From Shouchella hunanensis (lineage in GTDB: Bacteria > Bacillota > Bacilli > Bacillales > Bacillaceae_D), in assembly GCF_028735875.1 (NCBI RefSeq), contig NZ_CP117834.1, positions 1,662,001 through 1,726,000 on the forward strand: 64,000 nt of DNA, in the 5' to 3' direction. Position 1 is the first letter of the stretch. Every line of letters begins with the position of its first letter. A model generated the notes under the pieces. The model saw nothing but the letters and a program-made list of their open reading frames with translations, was not told the DNA's origin and did not search any database. The position numbers and the translations under genes are program-made. Positions 1-15,163 of the stretch are shown piece after piece.

Positions 1-79
1 TGAAGAAGGTACTAAATTCTCAATCCGTGAAGGTGGCCGTACTGTAGGCGCTGGCGTTGTAGCTACAATCCAAAAATAA
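1..79 (+). CDS. tuf: Elongation factor Tu, C-terminal end (partial)
   Basis: Only the last 25 codons and the TAA stop are inside the window. They read EEGTKFSIREGGRTVGAGVV and onward to the terminal IQK, the conserved end of EF-Tu domain III. EF-Tu is the GTPase that delivers aminoacyl-tRNA to the ribosome. Its position just upstream of rpsJ matches the Bacillus str operon order, and a strong terminator follows it. Confidence 0.95.
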   Translation, partial: EEGTKFSIREGGRTVGAGVVATIQK

Positions 80-94
80 TTCATTTCTATAACT

Positions 95-130
95 AAAGAG
101 GACGGATCTTATTCGTCCTCTTTTTCTTTT
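95..130 (+). terminator. Rho-independent terminator after tuf
   Basis: Arms AAAGAGGACG (95-104) and CGTCCTCTTT (114-123) form a 10-bp stem with a 9-nt loop, followed by a T-rich tract. It ends the str operon just before the S10 promoter. Confidence 0.9.
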
Positions 131-151
131 GAAAAAAATTCTCTCAAACCC

Positions 152-180
152 TTGCAATCATAGGCGTTGATCTATATAAT
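152..180 (+). promoter_or_regulatory. SigA-type promoter of the S10 operon
   Basis: TTGCAA (152-157), a 17-bp spacer, then a perfect TATAAT (175-180). It lies between the tuf terminator and rpsJ and is the evident promoter of the long ribosomal transcript. Confidence 0.85.
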
Positions 181-680
<500 letters not shown>

Positions 681-720
681 GCTAAAAAATAAATTTAACA
701 TTTAATAGGAGGTGTAACGG

Positions 721-1341
721 ATGTCCAAAGGAATCTTAGGAAGAAAAATTGGTATGACTCAAGTATTTGCTGAAAACGGTGAAGTAATTCCTGTAACAGT
801 TATTGAAGCTGAACCAAATGTTATTCTTCAGAAGAAAACAATTGAATCAGATGGTTATGAAGCTATTCAAATCGGTTTCGCTGATGCGAAAAAGCCTAAT
901 AAACCAGAAGCAGGTCATGCAGCGAAAGCAGAAGCAACACCTAAGCGCTTCATTAAGGAAATCCGTGACGTTAATCTTGACGAGGTTGAAGTTGGTCAAG
1001 CGATTAGCGTAACAACATTTGCAGCAGGAGAAATCGTTGATGTAACAGGTACATCTAAAGGGAAAGGTTTCCAAGGTGCTATCAAGCGCCACAACCAATC
1101 TCGTGGACCTATGTCTCACGGTTCTCGTTACCACCGTCGTCCTGGTTCAATGGGACCTGTAGCGCCTAACCGCGTATTTAAAGGTAAATTATTACCTGGT
1201 CGTATGGGTGGAGAGCAAATTACAATCCAAAACCTAGAGATCGTTCGTGTAGATGAAGAGCGCAATCTTCTTCTAGTTAAAGGGAACGTTCCTGGTGCGA
1301 AGAAAAGCTACGTAACTGTTCAAGCAGCAGTTAAAGCGTAA
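721..1341 (+). CDS. rplC: 50S ribosomal protein L3
   Basis: 206 residues. It opens with [15 protein letters not shown], and the conserved internal loop region contains [16 protein letters not shown] and [13 protein letters not shown], which reaches toward the peptidyl transferase centre in known L3 structures. An AGGAGGTG site sits just before the ATG. It is the second gene of the S10 operon, with no sign of damage. Confidence 0.98.
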   Translation: MSKGILGRKIGMTQVFAENGEVIPVTVIEAEPNVILQKKTIESDGYEAIQIGFADAKKPNKPEAGHAAKAEATPKRFIKEIRDVNLDEVEVGQAISVTTFAAGEIVDVTGTSKGKGFQGAIKRHNQSRGPMSHGSRYHRRPGSMGPVAPNRVFKGKLLPGRMGGEQITIQNLEIVRVDEERNLLLVKGNVPGAKKSYVTVQAAVKA

Positions 1342-1365
1342 CGTTATAGAAAGGAGGCCATTCGA

Positions 1366-1989
1366 ATGCCAAAAGTAACAGTTTTTAACCAAACAGGTTC
1401 TCAAGTTGGAGACATCGAACTTGCTGATGCAGTATTTGGGATTGAACCAAATAACAGTGTATTACATGATGCAGTAATCATGCAGCAAGCGTCTCTACGT
1501 CAAGGTACGCATAAAACAAAAGGACGTTCTGAAGTTCGTGGTGGTGGTAGAAAGCCATGGCGCCAAAAAGGAACTGGACGTGCGCGTCAAGGTTCTATCC
1601 GTTCTCCACAATGGGTTGGCGGTGGTGTTGTATTTGGACCAACTCCGCGTAGCTACAGCTACAAACTTCCAAAGAAAGTTCGTCGTTTAGCTCTTAAATC
1701 TGCTTTGTCTTCTAAAGTACAAGGTTCAGAATTAGTTGTTCTTGATACTCTTTCTTTTGAAGAGATTAAAACGAAATCTATGAAGGAAGTACTTGCTAGT
1801 TTATCAGTAGAATCAAAAGCACTTGTTGTAACAGCTGATTACAACGAAAATGTTGCTCTTTCTGCTCGTAACTTACCAGGTGTTACTTTCCTTACAGCTG
1901 ACAGCGTTAATGTGTTAGACCTACTTAAGCATGGCAAAGTTGTCATCACTAAAGACGCAGTCGAAAAGGTAGAGGAGGTGCTTGCGTAA
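1366..1989 (+). CDS. rplD: 50S ribosomal protein L4
   Basis: 207 residues. The extended loop characteristic of L4 is visible as [20 protein letters not shown] followed by the [12 protein letters not shown] segment; in the ribosome this loop lines the exit tunnel. The start follows AAAGGAGG. Its stop codon overlaps the ATG of rplW by one base, so translation of the two is probably coupled. Confidence 0.98.
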   Translation: MPKVTVFNQTGSQVGDIELADAVFGIEPNNSVLHDAVIMQQASLRQGTHKTKGRSEVRGGGRKPWRQKGTGRARQGSIRSPQWVGGGVVFGPTPRSYSYKLPKKVRRLALKSALSSKVQGSELVVLDTLSFEEIKTKSMKEVLASLSVESKALVVTADYNENVALSARNLPGVTFLTADSVNVLDLLKHGKVVITKDAVEKVEEVLA

Positions 1990-2276
1990 TGTCGAACGCA
2001 CGTGATATCATTAAGCGCCCTATTATTACTGAGAAGTCTGCTGACTTAATGGAAAATAAACAGTACACGTTTGACGTTGATGTTCGCGCGAACAAATCTC
2101 AAATCAAAGATGCGATTGAAGAAATCTTTGAAGTGAAGGTTGCTAGCGTCAACACGGTCAACTATAAAGGTAAGTCTAAGCGATTCGGTCGTTTCACAGG
2201 CTTTACTGCAAAACGCAAGAAAGCAGTCGTTCAACTATCAGCGGATAGTAAAGAACTAGACTTCTTTGAAGCGTAA
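1989..2276 (+). CDS. rplW: 50S ribosomal protein L23
   Basis: 95 residues. It begins [20 protein letters not shown], the conserved L23 start, and ends in the [20 protein letters not shown] region. L23 forms the docking site for trigger factor and SRP at the tunnel exit. The AGAGGAGGTG ribosome-binding site lies within the end of rplD. Confidence 0.98.
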   Translation: MSNARDIIKRPIITEKSADLMENKQYTFDVDVRANKSQIKDAIEEIFEVKVASVNTVNYKGKSKRFGRFTGFTAKRKKAVVQLSADSKELDFFEA

Positions 2277-2302
2277 GAATTTGAAGAAGGAGGGAACTTA
2301 TT

Positions 2303-3133
2303 ATGGCAATTAAAAAGTATAAACCGACCAGTGCCGGACGTCGTCACATGAGTGTGTCTGATTTCGCTGAAATCACAACTGACAAGCCGGAAAAATCGTT
2401 ACTTGCTCCTTTGCATAATAAAGGTGGTCGTAACAACCAAGGTCGTTTAACTGTACGTCATCAAGGTGGCGGTCATAAGCGTCAGTACCGTGTAATTGAT
2501 TTCAAACGTAATAAAGATGGAATTCCAGGACGCGTTGCTACAGTCGAGTATGATCCAAACCGCTCTGCAAACATCGCTTTGATTCACTATGTTGATGGTG
2601 AAAAGCGTTATATCTTAGCTCCAAAAGGGTTAAAAGTAGGTACTATGATTGAGTCTGGTTCTGAAGCGGACATTAAAGTTGGTAACACATTACCACTAAT
2701 TAATATCCCTGTAGGTACTGTGATTCACAACATTGAACTTCGTCCTGGTAAAGGCGGTCAATTAGTACGTTCTGCTGGTACTGAAGCTCAACTTCTTGGT
2801 AAAGAAGGACAATATGTACTTGTACGTCTAAACTCAGGCGAAACACGTTACATTCTTGCGACTTGCCGCGCAACGATCGGTCAAGTTGGAAATGTTGAAC
2901 ACGAGCTTATTAACATCGGTAAAGCTGGACGTTCTCGTTGGAAAGGTATCCGTCCAACTGTTCGTGGTTCTGTAATGAACCCTAACGATCACCCACACGG
3001 TGGTGGTGAAGGTAAAGCGCCAATCGGCCGTCCGTCACCAATGTCTCCATGGGGTAAACCAACACTTGGATTTAAAACTCGTAAGAAAAACAAACACTCC
3101 GACAAGTACATCGTACGTCGTCGTAAAAAATAA
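2303..3133 (+). CDS. rplB: 50S ribosomal protein L2
   Basis: 276 residues, full length. The N-terminal OB-like part includes [20 protein letters not shown]. The C-terminal signature [20 protein letters not shown] carries the conserved histidine region near the peptidyl transferase centre, and the tail is strongly basic ([19 protein letters not shown]). AAGGAGGG precedes the ATG. Confidence 0.98.
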   Translation: MAIKKYKPTSAGRRHMSVSDFAEITTDKPEKSLLAPLHNKGGRNNQGRLTVRHQGGGHKRQYRVIDFKRNKDGIPGRVATVEYDPNRSANIALIHYVDGEKRYILAPKGLKVGTMIESGSEADIKVGNTLPLINIPVGTVIHNIELRPGKGGQLVRSAGTEAQLLGKEGQYVLVRLNSGETRYILATCRATIGQVGNVEHELINIGKAGRSRWKGIRPTVRGSVMNPNDHPHGGGEGKAPIGRPSPMSPWGKPTLGFKTRKKNKHSDKYIVRRRKK

Positions 3134-3145
3134 CGTGGTTTGTCT

Positions 3146-3166
3146 ACGGTTCTCGCATAGAACCGT
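3146..3166 (+). other. Intercistronic hairpin between rplB and rpsS
   Basis: ACGGTTCT (3146-3153) and AGAACCGT (3159-3166) are perfect inverted arms with a 5-nt loop. No T tract follows, so it is not a normal terminator. It sits in the longest spacer of the early S10 operon and may be an mRNA processing or stability element. Confidence 0.5.
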
Positions 3167-3193
3167 GGCCGAATCTCGAAGGGAGGCACTCAC

Positions 3194-3469
3194 ATGGGCC
3201 GTAGTTTGAAAAAAGGACCTTTCGTCGATGGTCATCTGATGAAGAAAGTCGAAGCTTTAAACGAAACAAACGACAAGAAAGTTGTAAAGACTTGGTCTCG
3301 TCGTTCTACAATCTTCCCTGACTTTATTGGTCACACGTTTGCTGTTTATGATGGACGCAAGCACGTACCGGTATATGTATCAGAAGATATGGTTGGACAC
3401 AAACTTGGTGAATTTGCTCCTACACGCACGTATAAAGGGCATGCCGCTGACAAGAAAACAAGACGTTAA
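3194..3469 (+). CDS. rpsS: 30S ribosomal protein S19
   Basis: 91 residues. It opens [19 protein letters not shown] and includes [20 protein letters not shown], both typical of S19, which sits in the 30S head with S13. The GGGAGGC site is upstream. The gene is separated from rplB by a 60-nt spacer that contains a small hairpin. Confidence 0.98.
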   Translation: MGRSLKKGPFVDGHLMKKVEALNETNDKKVVKTWSRRSTIFPDFIGHTFAVYDGRKHVPVYVSEDMVGHKLGEFAPTRTYKGHAADKKTRR

Positions 3470-3491
3470 GTAAGAAAGGAGGACCAATCTC

Positions 3492-3836
3492 ATGGAACAA
3501 GCTAAAGCTGTTGCGAAACAGGTTCGCATTGCGCCTCGTAAAGTTCGTCTTGTTATCGATCTTATTCGCGGTAAACAAGTCGGTGAAGCCATTGCAATCT
3601 TAAAGCATACACCTAAATCTGCTTCTCCTGTAGTTGAAAAGCTTTTAAATTCCGCTATTGCGAATGCTGAGCACAATTACGAAATGGAGCCGAATAATCT
3701 CGTTATTTCAGAAGCTTTCGTTGATGAAGGCGTTACGCTTAAACGTTTCCGCCCTCGTGCACAAGGTCGTGCGAGCCGGATCAACAAACGTACGAGCCAC
3801 ATTACATTGGTTGTATCAGAAAAGAAGGAGGGATAA
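3492..3836 (+). CDS. rplV: 50S ribosomal protein L22
   Basis: 114 residues. The N-terminal [20 protein letters not shown] and the C-terminal beta-hairpin segment [20 protein letters not shown] are family hallmarks; the hairpin lines the exit tunnel and is a site of macrolide-resistance changes in other bacteria. AAAGGAGG precedes the ATG. Only 3 nt separate it from rpsC. Confidence 0.98.
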   Translation: MEQAKAVAKQVRIAPRKVRLVIDLIRGKQVGEAIAILKHTPKSASPVVEKLLNSAIANAEHNYEMEPNNLVISEAFVDEGVTLKRFRPRAQGRASRINKRTSHITLVVSEKKEG

Positions 3837-3839
3837 CAC

Positions 3840-5132
<1,293 letters not shown>

Positions 5133-5149
5133 AAAAGGAGGTTTGCTGC

Positions 5150-5410
5150 ATGGACCGCAATCAGCGTAAAGTTTACCAAGGTCGTGTCGTTTCTGACAAA
5201 ATGGACAAAACGATTAGCGTACTTGTTGAGACATACAAGGTCGATCGCCTTTATGGTAAACGTGTAAAGTACTCAAAGAAGTTCAAAACACATGATGAAG
5301 AAAATACTGCAAAAGTTGGCGACATCGTTCGTATTATGGAAACTCGCCCACTTTCAAAAGATAAACGTTTTCGTTTAGTAGAAGTTGTAGAAGAAGCTAT
5401 TATTATCTAA
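5150..5410 (+). CDS. rpsQ: 30S ribosomal protein S17
   Basis: 86 residues with the OB-fold core [20 protein letters not shown] and the C-terminal [21 protein letters not shown]17 is an early 16S rRNA-binding assembly protein. The AAAGGAGG site precedes the ATG, and the gene follows rpmC after 17 nt. Confidence 0.98.
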   Translation: MDRNQRKVYQGRVVSDKMDKTISVLVETYKVDRLYGKRVKYSKKFKTHDEENTAKVGDIVRIMETRPLSKDKRFRLVEVVEEAIII

Positions 5411-5439
5411 TAGGCTACGGTTGAAAGGAGGTAAACAGT

Positions 5440-5808
5440 ATGATTCAACAAGAAAGCCGTTTAAAAGTTGCTGACAACTCTGGAGCGCGTGAAGTTCTTT
5501 GTATCAAAGTACTTGGTGGTTCTGGACGTAAGACAGCTAACATTGGTGATGTTATTGTTTGTTCGGTAAAACAAGCAACACCAGGTGGCGTTGTTAAGAA
5601 AGGTGATGTTGTCCGCGCGGTAATCGTTCGCTCTAAAAGCGGTGTTCGCCGTAACGACGGGTCATATATCAAGTTTGATGAGAACGCAGCTGTAATCGTA
5701 CGTGACGATAAGGGTCCTCGTGGAACTCGTATCTTCGGTCCGGTAGCACGTGAACTTCGAGACAAACAGTTTATGAAAATTGTTTCTCTAGCTCCTGAGG
5801 TACTATAA
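5440..5808 (+). CDS. rplN: 50S ribosomal protein L14
   Basis: 122 residues, the exact family length. It starts [18 protein letters not shown] and carries [21 protein letters not shown]14 sits at the subunit interface and is the binding site of the silencing factor RsfS. GAAAGGAGG is upstream; it is the first gene of the spc-type segment. Confidence 0.98.
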   Translation: MIQQESRLKVADNSGAREVLCIKVLGGSGRKTANIGDVIVCSVKQATPGGVVKKGDVVRAVIVRSKSGVRRNDGSYIKFDENAAVIVRDDKGPRGTRIFGPVARELRDKQFMKIVSLAPEVL

Positions 5809-5863
5809 GGTTCGGTTTGGATAAAGAGATCAATGGATGTTTACTCAGGGAGGTGCAAAAGTG

Positions 5864-6172
5864 ATGCATGTCAAAAAAGGCGATACAGTAATCGTTATTG
5901 CTGGTAAAGACAAAGGGAAGCAAGGGACGATCCTTGAAGCTTACCCGAAAAAGAGCCGTGTGCTTGTTGAAGGAATTAACATGGTAAAGAAACACGCGAA
6001 ACCTTCACAAGATAATCCACAAGGTGGAATTCTTGATCAAGAAGCACCGATTCATTCTTCTAACGTTATGCTAGTTGATCCAAAAACAGGAGAACGTACT
6101 CGTGTTGGATTTAAAGAAGAAGATGGTAAAAAAGTACGTGTAGCGAAAAAATCTGGCGAAATCATCAAGTAG
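5864..6172 (+). CDS. rplX: 50S ribosomal protein L24
   Basis: 102 residues from the ATG at 5864, giving [20 protein letters not shown], the KOW motif that defines L24. The longer in-frame start at 5837 would run through the GGGAGGTG ribosome-binding site (5848-5855) and is rejected; the GTG at 5861 remains possible. L24 initiates 50S assembly. Confidence 0.96.
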   Translation: MHVKKGDTVIVIAGKDKGKQGTILEAYPKKSRVLVEGINMVKKHAKPSQDNPQGGILDQEAPIHSSNVMLVDPKTGERTRVGFKEEDGKKVRVAKKSGEIIK

Positions 6173-6201
6173 TCAGTCAGGTGAAAGGAGGACCACTCTA
6201 A

Positions 6202-6741
6202 ATGAATCGTTTGAAAGAAAAGTATCAGACTGAGATTGTTTCATCTCTAACAGAGAAATTTAACTATTCTTCTGTAATGGCTGTGCCAAAGATTGAAAAG
6301 ATTGTTGTGAACATGGGTGTCGGTGAAGCTGTTCAAAACGCAAAAGTTTTGGATAAAGCGGTTGAAGAACTTCAACAAATCACTGGTCAAAAGCCTGTTG
6401 TAACAAAAGCAAAGAAATCAATTGCTGGCTTTAAATTACGTGAAGGTATGCCAATCGGTGCAAAAGTTACATTACGTGGTGAGCGTATGTATGACTTCTT
6501 GGATAAATTGGTTTCTGTTTCTCTTCCACGTGTACGTGACTTCCGTGGGATCTCAAAGAAAGCATTTGACGGTCGTGGAAACTACACGCTTGGCGTGAAA
6601 GAACAACTAATTTTCCCGGAGATCGACTATGATAAAGTTGATAAAGTCCGTGGTATGGATATCGTAATCGTTACAACTGCTCAGACAGATGAAGAAGCGC
6701 GTGAATTACTTACTCAAGTAGGCATGCCGTTCCAAAAATAA
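6202..6741 (+). CDS. rplE: 50S ribosomal protein L5
   Basis: 179 residues. It includes [19 protein letters not shown] at the start, [20 protein letters not shown] in the 5S rRNA-contact region and the [20 protein letters not shown] loop that touches the P-site tRNA. Full length, with an AAAGGAGG site. Confidence 0.98.
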   Translation: MNRLKEKYQTEIVSSLTEKFNYSSVMAVPKIEKIVVNMGVGEAVQNAKVLDKAVEELQQITGQKPVVTKAKKSIAGFKLREGMPIGAKVTLRGERMYDFLDKLVSVSLPRVRDFRGISKKAFDGRGNYTLGVKEQLIFPEIDYDKVDKVRGMDIVIVTTAQTDEEARELLTQVGMPFQK

Positions 6742-6749
6742 TCTCTTAA

Positions 6750-6953
<204 letters not shown>

Positions 6954-6979
6954 ATCGATTGGGAAGGAGGTAATTAATT

Positions 6980-7378
6980 ATGGTCATGACGGATCCAATT
7001 GCAGATATGCTAACTCGTATTCGTAACGCGAACCTTGTACGTCACGAGAAATTAGAGCTTCCTGCTTCTATGGTGAAGAAGGAAATCGCTGAAATTCTTA
7101 AGCGTGAAGGTTTTGTTCGCGATTATGAGTACATTGAAGATAACAAACAAGGTGTTATTCGTATCTTCTTAAAGTACGGAACATCTAACGAGCGTGTAAT
7201 TACTGGTCTTAAACGTATTTCTAAGCCAGGACTACGTGTCTACGCAAAATCAACTGAACTACCTCGTGTACTTGGTGGTCTTGGTATTGCGATCGTATCG
7301 ACTTCTAAAGGTTTATTAACTGATAAAGAAGCGCGTCAACAACAAATCGGTGGCGAAGTACTCGCTTACGTTTGGTAA
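6980..7378 (+). CDS. rpsH: 30S ribosomal protein S8
   Basis: 132 residues. It starts [20 protein letters not shown] and ends with [20 protein letters not shown], both diagnostic. S8 binds central-domain 16S rRNA and, in many bacteria, its own spc mRNA. The start ATG follows GGAAGGAGG. Confidence 0.98.
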   Translation: MVMTDPIADMLTRIRNANLVRHEKLELPASMVKKEIAEILKREGFVRDYEYIEDNKQGVIRIFLKYGTSNERVITGLKRISKPGLRVYAKSTELPRVLGGLGIAIVSTSKGLLTDKEARQQQIGGEVLAYVW

Positions 7379-7410
7379 TAAAGCTTAATTGAAATGGAGG
7401 TGTACTACAA

Positions 7411-7947
7411 ATGTCTCGAGTAGGATTAAAACCTATTACAATTCCTGAGGGAGTTACAGTTTCTTTAGATGGTAACCTTTGTACTGTTAAAGGTCCTAAA
7501 GGTGAATTGAGCCGTGAGCTTCACCCTGCTATTAAAGTAAACTTAGAAAACAACGAAATGAGTTTCGCTCGTCCATCAGATCATAAAGAGCACCGTGCTC
7601 TACATGGTACAATGCGTGCGAACGTAAACAACATGGTTGAGGGAGTAACAAAAGGATTTGAGCGCGCACTTGAACTGAACGGTGTCGGTTACCGTGCTTC
7701 TAAATCTGGCAATAAGCTTGTGCTTAACGTTGGTTATTCTCACCCAGTTGAAATCACACCTGAAGAAGGTCTTGAAATCGAAGTACCATCTAACACGAAA
7801 GTTGTTGTTAAAGGAATTAACAAAGAACGTGTTGGTGCACTTGCTTCTAACATTCGCGCTGTACGTCAGCCTGAGCCTTACAAAGGTAAAGGTATTCGTT
7901 ATGAAGGCGAGTATGTGCGTCGTAAAGAAGGTAAAACTGGTAAATAA
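7411..7947 (+). CDS. rplF: 50S ribosomal protein L6
   Basis: 178 residues with the two tandem L6 folds. It starts [20 protein letters not shown], and the C-terminal signature [20 protein letters not shown] is complete. L6 lies near the sarcin-ricin loop. Sound ribosome-binding site (TGGAGGTG); no anomalies. Confidence 0.98.
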   Translation: MSRVGLKPITIPEGVTVSLDGNLCTVKGPKGELSRELHPAIKVNLENNEMSFARPSDHKEHRALHGTMRANVNNMVEGVTKGFERALELNGVGYRASKSGNKLVLNVGYSHPVEITPEEGLEIEVPSNTKVVVKGINKERVGALASNIRAVRQPEPYKGKGIRYEGEYVRRKEGKTGK

Positions 7948-7978
7948 TTAGTATCGACAAAGAAAGGAATGACGTCTC

Positions 7979-8341
7979 ATGATTACGAAGCCTAACTCAA
8001 ATACAGGCCGTAAGAAAAGACACGCTCACGTACGCCGCAATTTAAGCGGTACGCCGCAGCGTCCACGTTTAAACGTATTCCGTTCTTCTAAGCACATTTA
8101 CGCTCAATTAATTGATGACGTGAATGGTGTAACTCTTGCTCAAGCTTCATCACTTGATAAAGAACTGAAGATCGAAAAGGGTTCAAATAAAGAAGCAGCT
8201 CGCCAAGTTGGTGAAGCAGTTGCAAAACGTGCGATCGAAGCGGGACACGAAGTGATCGTGTTTGACCGTGGAGGATATCTATATCACGGACGCGTTGCTG
8301 AGCTTGCAGATGCAGCTCGCGAAGCAGGTCTGAAATTCTAA
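7979..8341 (+). CDS. rplR: 50S ribosomal protein L18
   Basis: 120 residues with [19 protein letters not shown] and the C-terminal [20 protein letters not shown]18 is one of the three 5S rRNA-binding proteins with L5 and L25. AAAGGAATG precedes the ATG. Confidence 0.98.
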   Translation: MITKPNSNTGRKKRHAHVRRNLSGTPQRPRLNVFRSSKHIYAQLIDDVNGVTLAQASSLDKELKIEKGSNKEAARQVGEAVAKRAIEAGHEVIVFDRGGYLYHGRVAELADAAREAGLKF

Positions 8342-8364
8342 AAACGAAGGAGGGAAACCTTTTT

Positions 8365-8865
8365 ATGCGTTCAATCGATCCAAATACTTTGGAACTTGAA
8401 GAAAAAGTCGTTACGATCAACCGTGTCGCAAAGGTTGTTAAAGGTGGTCGTCGCTTCCGCTTTGCTGCACTTGTTGTAGTAGGGGATAAAAATGGTCACG
8501 TCGGCTTTGGAATGGGGAAAGCTCAGGAGGTACCTGAAGCAATCCGTAAAGCTGTTGAAGATGCAAAGAAAAACTTAATTGAAGTACCGCTTGTAAATAC
8601 AACAATCCCACACCAAATTGTTGGACGTTTTGGTGCTGGACGCGTATTTCTAAAGCCGGCTTCAGAAGGTACTGGAGTTATCGCTGGTGGTCCTGTACGT
8701 GCTGTACTTGAACTATCTGGCGTTGGCGATGTCCTTTCTAAGTCTCTTGGTTCAAGCAACCCAATTAACATGGTTCGTGCTACTATCACAGGCTTATCGA
8801 ATCTTAAGCGCGCTGAAGAAGTAGCAAAACTACGTGGTAAATCCGTAGAAGAACTGTTAGGTTAA
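8365..8865 (+). CDS. rpsE: 30S ribosomal protein S5
   Basis: 166 residues. The dsRNA-binding-like N-domain contains [19 protein letters not shown] followed by [20 protein letters not shown]; the C-domain has [21 protein letters not shown]5 affects translational accuracy and is the spectinomycin target region. AAGGAGGG site present. Confidence 0.98.
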   Translation: MRSIDPNTLELEEKVVTINRVAKVVKGGRRFRFAALVVVGDKNGHVGFGMGKAQEVPEAIRKAVEDAKKNLIEVPLVNTTIPHQIVGRFGAGRVFLKPASEGTGVIAGGPVRAVLELSGVGDVLSKSLGSSNPINMVRATITGLSNLKRAEEVAKLRGKSVEELLG

Positions 8866-8878
8866 GGGAGGGATTACG

Positions 8879-9067
8879 ATGGCGAAGAAGTTAGAAATCA
8901 CCCTTACACGTAGCTTGATCGGCCGTCCTAGCGATCAACGCGTGACAGTAAACACACTTGGTTTACGTAAAATGCATCAAACTGTAGTACAAGAAGATAA
9001 CGTAGCAATTCGTGGTATGGTTAACAAAGTAAAGCACTTAGTTACTGTAAACGAAATTGACGCGTAA
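8879..9067 (+). CDS. rpmD: 50S ribosomal protein L30
   Basis: 62 residues. [20 protein letters not shown] followed by [13 protein letters not shown] is the short L30 signature. It lies 13 nt after rpsE with a GGGAGGG site. Confidence 0.97.
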   Translation: MAKKLEITLTRSLIGRPSDQRVTVNTLGLRKMHQTVVQEDNVAIRGMVNKVKHLVTVNEIDA

Positions 9068-9103
9068 ATAGATGATTTTTAGCAACGAGGAGGTGTAGGA
9101 AGC

Positions 9104-9543
9104 ATGAAACTTCATGAGTTACAACCAGCAGAAGGTTCACGCAAAGTCCGTAATCGTGTAGGTCGCGGAATTGGTTCTGGTAACGGAAAAACTTCTGGTA
9201 GAGGACACAAAGGTCAAAAAGCCCGCTCAGGTGGTGGCGTAAGACTTGGTTTCGAAGGTGGTCAAAACCCACTTTATCGTCGTTTACCGAAACGTGGCTT
9301 TACGAACATTCACCGTAAAGAATATACGGTTGTTAGCCTTGATGTATTAAACCGTTTTGAAGCAGGAGCAGAAGTTACTCCTGAACTCTTAATTGAATCA
9401 AAAGCAGTTAAGAACGTAAAACACGGTATTAAAGTGTTAGGAAATGGCAGCTTAGATAAAAACTTGACTGTTAAAGCAAACAAGTTCTCTGCATCTGCAG
9501 TAAAAGCAATTGAAGCTGCTGGCGGAAAAACAGAGGTGGTTTA

Positions 9544-9544
<1 letters not shown>
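9104..9544 (+). CDS. rplO: 50S ribosomal protein L15
   Basis: 146 residues. The extended glycine-rich N-terminus ([20 protein letters not shown]) threads into 23S rRNA in known structures; the globular C-domain follows. Its stop overlaps the secY start by one base (TAATG), giving coupled translation. Confidence 0.98.
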
Positions 9545-12319
<2,775 letters not shown>

Positions 12320-12392
12320 GTTTTCAGGTAAGATAGAATGTCTGTGTAGTTCTGGATTTGTTAGCATCTAACTCGAAGGGAGGAAACTACCC

Positions 12393-12757
<365 letters not shown>

Positions 12758-12779
12758 TCGATAAGGAGGTGCCGAGCCT

Positions 12780-13145
12780 ATGGCACGTGTTGCAGGTGTT
12801 GATATTCCTCGCGATAAGCGCGTTGTAATTTCACTTACGTACGTATTCGGTATTGGTAAATCTACAGCAGCGAAGATTCTTGAAACTGCTGGTATTGACC
12901 AGAATACACGTGTGCGCGATTTGACTGAAGAAGAACTTGGTCGTATCCGTGAAGCTGTTGAAGCATATCAAGTTGAAGGTGATCTTCGTCGTGAAGTATC
13001 CCTTAACATTAAGCGTCTAATTGAAATTGGAAGCTACCGTGGAATCCGTCATCGTCGTGGATTGCCCGTTCGTGGTCAAAACTCTAAGAATAACGCTCGT
13101 ACGCGCAAAGGTCCTGCTCGTACAGTAGCGAACAAGAAAAAATAG
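12780..13145 (+). CDS. rpsM: 30S ribosomal protein S13
   Basis: 121 residues. It starts [20 protein letters not shown] and the conserved [17 protein letters not shown] and [17 protein letters not shown] tail contact the P-site tRNA and inter-subunit bridge. AAGGAGGTG site. Confidence 0.98.
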   Translation: MARVAGVDIPRDKRVVISLTYVFGIGKSTAAKILETAGIDQNTRVRDLTEEELGRIREAVEAYQVEGDLRREVSLNIKRLIEIGSYRGIRHRRGLPVRGQNSKNNARTRKGPARTVANKKK

Positions 13146-13163
13146 ATAGGAGGGAACAAATCT

Positions 13164-13556
13164 ATGGCTAAAAAAACGAATACTCGTCCAAAGCGTCGTC
13201 AAAAGAAAAATATTGATACGGGAATGGCTCACATTCGCTCAACGTTCAATAATACAATCGTGACGATCACTGATACGCATGGTAATGCAATCTCTTGGGC
13301 AAGTGCTGGTGCTTTAGGATTTAAAGGTTCTCGTAAGTCTACTCCTTTCGCTGCGCAAATGGCGGCTGAGACTGCTGCGAAAACAGCAATGGAGCATGGC
13401 ATGAAAACCATCGAAGTTTCTGTTAAAGGTCCTGGAGCTGGTCGTGAAGCGGCTATCCGTTCATTACAAGCAGTTGGTTTAGAGGTAAACATGATTAAAG
13501 ACGTAACGCCTGTTCCTCATAACGGCTGTCGCCCGCCGAAACGTCGTAGAGTGTAA
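13164..13556 (+). CDS. rpsK: 30S ribosomal protein S11
   Basis: 130 residues. It includes [20 protein letters not shown] and the C-terminal [18 protein letters not shown], both family signatures. S11 sits on the platform near the Shine-Dalgarno helix. AGGAGGG site. Confidence 0.98.
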   Translation: MAKKTNTRPKRRQKKNIDTGMAHIRSTFNNTIVTITDTHGNAISWASAGALGFKGSRKSTPFAAQMAAETAAKTAMEHGMKTIEVSVKGPGAGREAAIRSLQAVGLEVNMIKDVTPVPHNGCRPPKRRRV

Positions 13557-13568
13557 TAAGATCAATCA

Positions 13569-13598
13569 TTGTATAGATTTCTTAGTAGTGTCTATAAT
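13569..13598 (+). promoter_or_regulatory. Candidate internal promoter upstream of rpoA
   Basis: TTGTAT (13569-13574), 18-bp spacer, TATAAT (13593-13598). The rpsK-rpoA gap is 172 nt, much longer than others in the cluster, and also holds a small hairpin (ATTGTCC/GGGCAAT, 13667-13683). A separate rpoA promoter is plausible but not proven. Confidence 0.5.
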
Positions 13599-13728
13599 GG
13601 ATAAGACGAGATCTATTAGACAATGAAGGTTAGACTAATAGGCATTGCTCATGGGAAGGCTTAGTGATTGTCCTTTGGGCAATCCTTGTGTTTGCCAGAG
13701 TTCGACGTTTTGAAGGAGGGTTTGTTTA

Positions 13729-14673
13729 ATGATTGAAATTGAAAAGCCGAATATTGAGACGGTTGAAGTTAGCGAAGATGCAACATACGGCAAGTTTGTT
13801 GTTGAGCCCCTTGAACGTGGTTATGGAACAACACTAGGAAACTCCTTACGTCGCATTCTACTATCATCGCTTCCTGGTGCAGCAGTATCTTCAGTTCAAA
13901 TTGATGGTGTTCTACACGAATTCTCTACTATTGAGGGTGTTGTGGAAGATGTAACAACAATCATTTTGCACCTAAAGAAACTAGCTTTAAAGATTTACTC
14001 GGACGATGAGAAAACACTAGAGATTGATGTTCAAGGCGAAGGCGATGTTACTGCTGGAGACTTAACACACGATAGTGATGTAGAAATTTTAAATCCTGAG
14101 CTTCATATCGCTACGCTTACAAAAGGAGCATCGTTCCGCATGCGCCTTCAGGCAAAACGCGGTCGGGGTTATATCCTTGCTGACGGGAATAAAAGCGACG
14201 ACCAGCCAATTGGCGTTCTTCCGATTGACTCGATCTATACACCGGTAGCGCGTGTAAACTATCAAGTTGAGAATACACGTGTTGGGCAAGTCACAAACTA
14301 TGATAAACTAACCCTTGATGTGTGGACCGATGGAAGCACTCGCCCTGAAGAAGCAGTATCTCTTGGAGCGAAAATCTTAACAGAGCATTTAAATATTTTC
14401 GTAGGCTTAACGGATCAAGCGCAAAACGCGGAAATCATGGTTGAAAAAGAAGAAGACCAAAAAGAAAAAGTCTTGGAAATGACAATTGAAGAGCTTGATC
14501 TTTCGGTTCGTTCTTACAACTGTTTAAAGCGCGCTGGTATCAACACGGTACAAGAGCTTACGCATAAAACAGAAGAAGACATGATGAAAGTTCGTAACCT
14601 TGGACGTAAGTCTTTAGAAGAAGTACAAGAGAAGCTAGGCGAGTTAGGTCTCGGGCTTCGTAACGAAGAATAA
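13729..14673 (+). CDS. rpoA: RNA polymerase alpha subunit
   Basis: 314 residues. The N-terminal dimerisation domain (about 1-228) includes [20 protein letters not shown]; the C-terminal domain (about 245-314) that binds UP elements contains [19 protein letters not shown] and [24 protein letters not shown] precedes the ATG at 13729. Followed by rplQ as in all Bacilli. Confidence 0.98.
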   Translation: MIEIEKPNIETVEVSEDATYGKFVVEPLERGYGTTLGNSLRRILLSSLPGAAVSSVQIDGVLHEFSTIEGVVEDVTTIILHLKKLALKIYSDDEKTLEIDVQGEGDVTAGDLTHDSDVEILNPELHIATLTKGASFRMRLQAKRGRGYILADGNKSDDQPIGVLPIDSIYTPVARVNYQVENTRVGQVTNYDKLTLDVWTDGSTRPEEAVSLGAKILTEHLNIFVGLTDQAQNAEIMVEKEEDQKEKVLEMTIEELDLSVRSYNCLKRAGINTVQELTHKTEEDMMKVRNLGRKSLEEVQEKLGELGLGLRNEE

Positions 14674-14704
14674 TTGTTTTTTGGGTTAAAGGAGGGAATA
14701 TAGC

Positions 14705-15067
14705 ATGGCATACGCAAAACTTGGTCGTACAAGTTCACAACGTAAAGCGTTACTACGTGATTTAGTAACAGACTTAATTATTAATGAGCGCATTGAAACG
14801 ACTGAAGCTAAAGCAAAGGAATTGCGTCCACTCGTTGAAAAAATGGTGACATTAGGTAAACGTGGAGATCTTCATTCTCGTCGTCAAGTCGCTTCTTTCG
14901 TACGTAAAGAAGTAGCAAACGAAGAAAATGGTCAAGACGCAATCCAAAAGCTTTTTGCTGAGATTGCGCCTCGCTTTGAAGAGCGTCAAGGTGGATATAC
15001 ACGCATTCTTAAAGTTGGTCCTCGTCGTGGAGACGGAGCACCAATGGCAATTATTGAGTTTGTTTAA
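14705..15067 (+). CDS. rplQ: 50S ribosomal protein L17
   Basis: 120 residues. [20 protein letters not shown] and the C-terminal [20 protein letters not shown] are the standard L17 ends. It closes the alpha operon and is followed by a hairpin terminator. Confidence 0.98.
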   Translation: MAYAKLGRTSSQRKALLRDLVTDLIINERIETTEAKAKELRPLVEKMVTLGKRGDLHSRRQVASFVRKEVANEENGQDAIQKLFAEIAPRFEERQGGYTRILKVGPRRGDGAPMAIIEFV

Positions 15068-15089
15068 GTAACTCATGTAAGCGGCGATT

Positions 15090-15143
15090 AAGGGCAGGAG
15101 ATTATGGAAGCAAGAGCTTTCTTCACTCTATGCCCTTTTTTGT
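15090..15143 (+). terminator. Terminator after rplQ
   Basis: AAGGGCA (15090-15096) pairs with TGCCCTT (15131-15137), followed by T-rich DNA. The 34-nt loop can form a small inner hairpin. It separates the ribosomal cluster from the ecf genes. Confidence 0.7.
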
Positions 15144-15163
15144 TTTAGGAAGGAAATGAGTCG

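Noticed and set aside
5445-5765. 106-codon minus-strand frame opposite rplN, and similar long antisense frames across the ribosomal cluster
   Set aside because: They mirror strongly biased codon use in highly expressed genes and have no independent signals.
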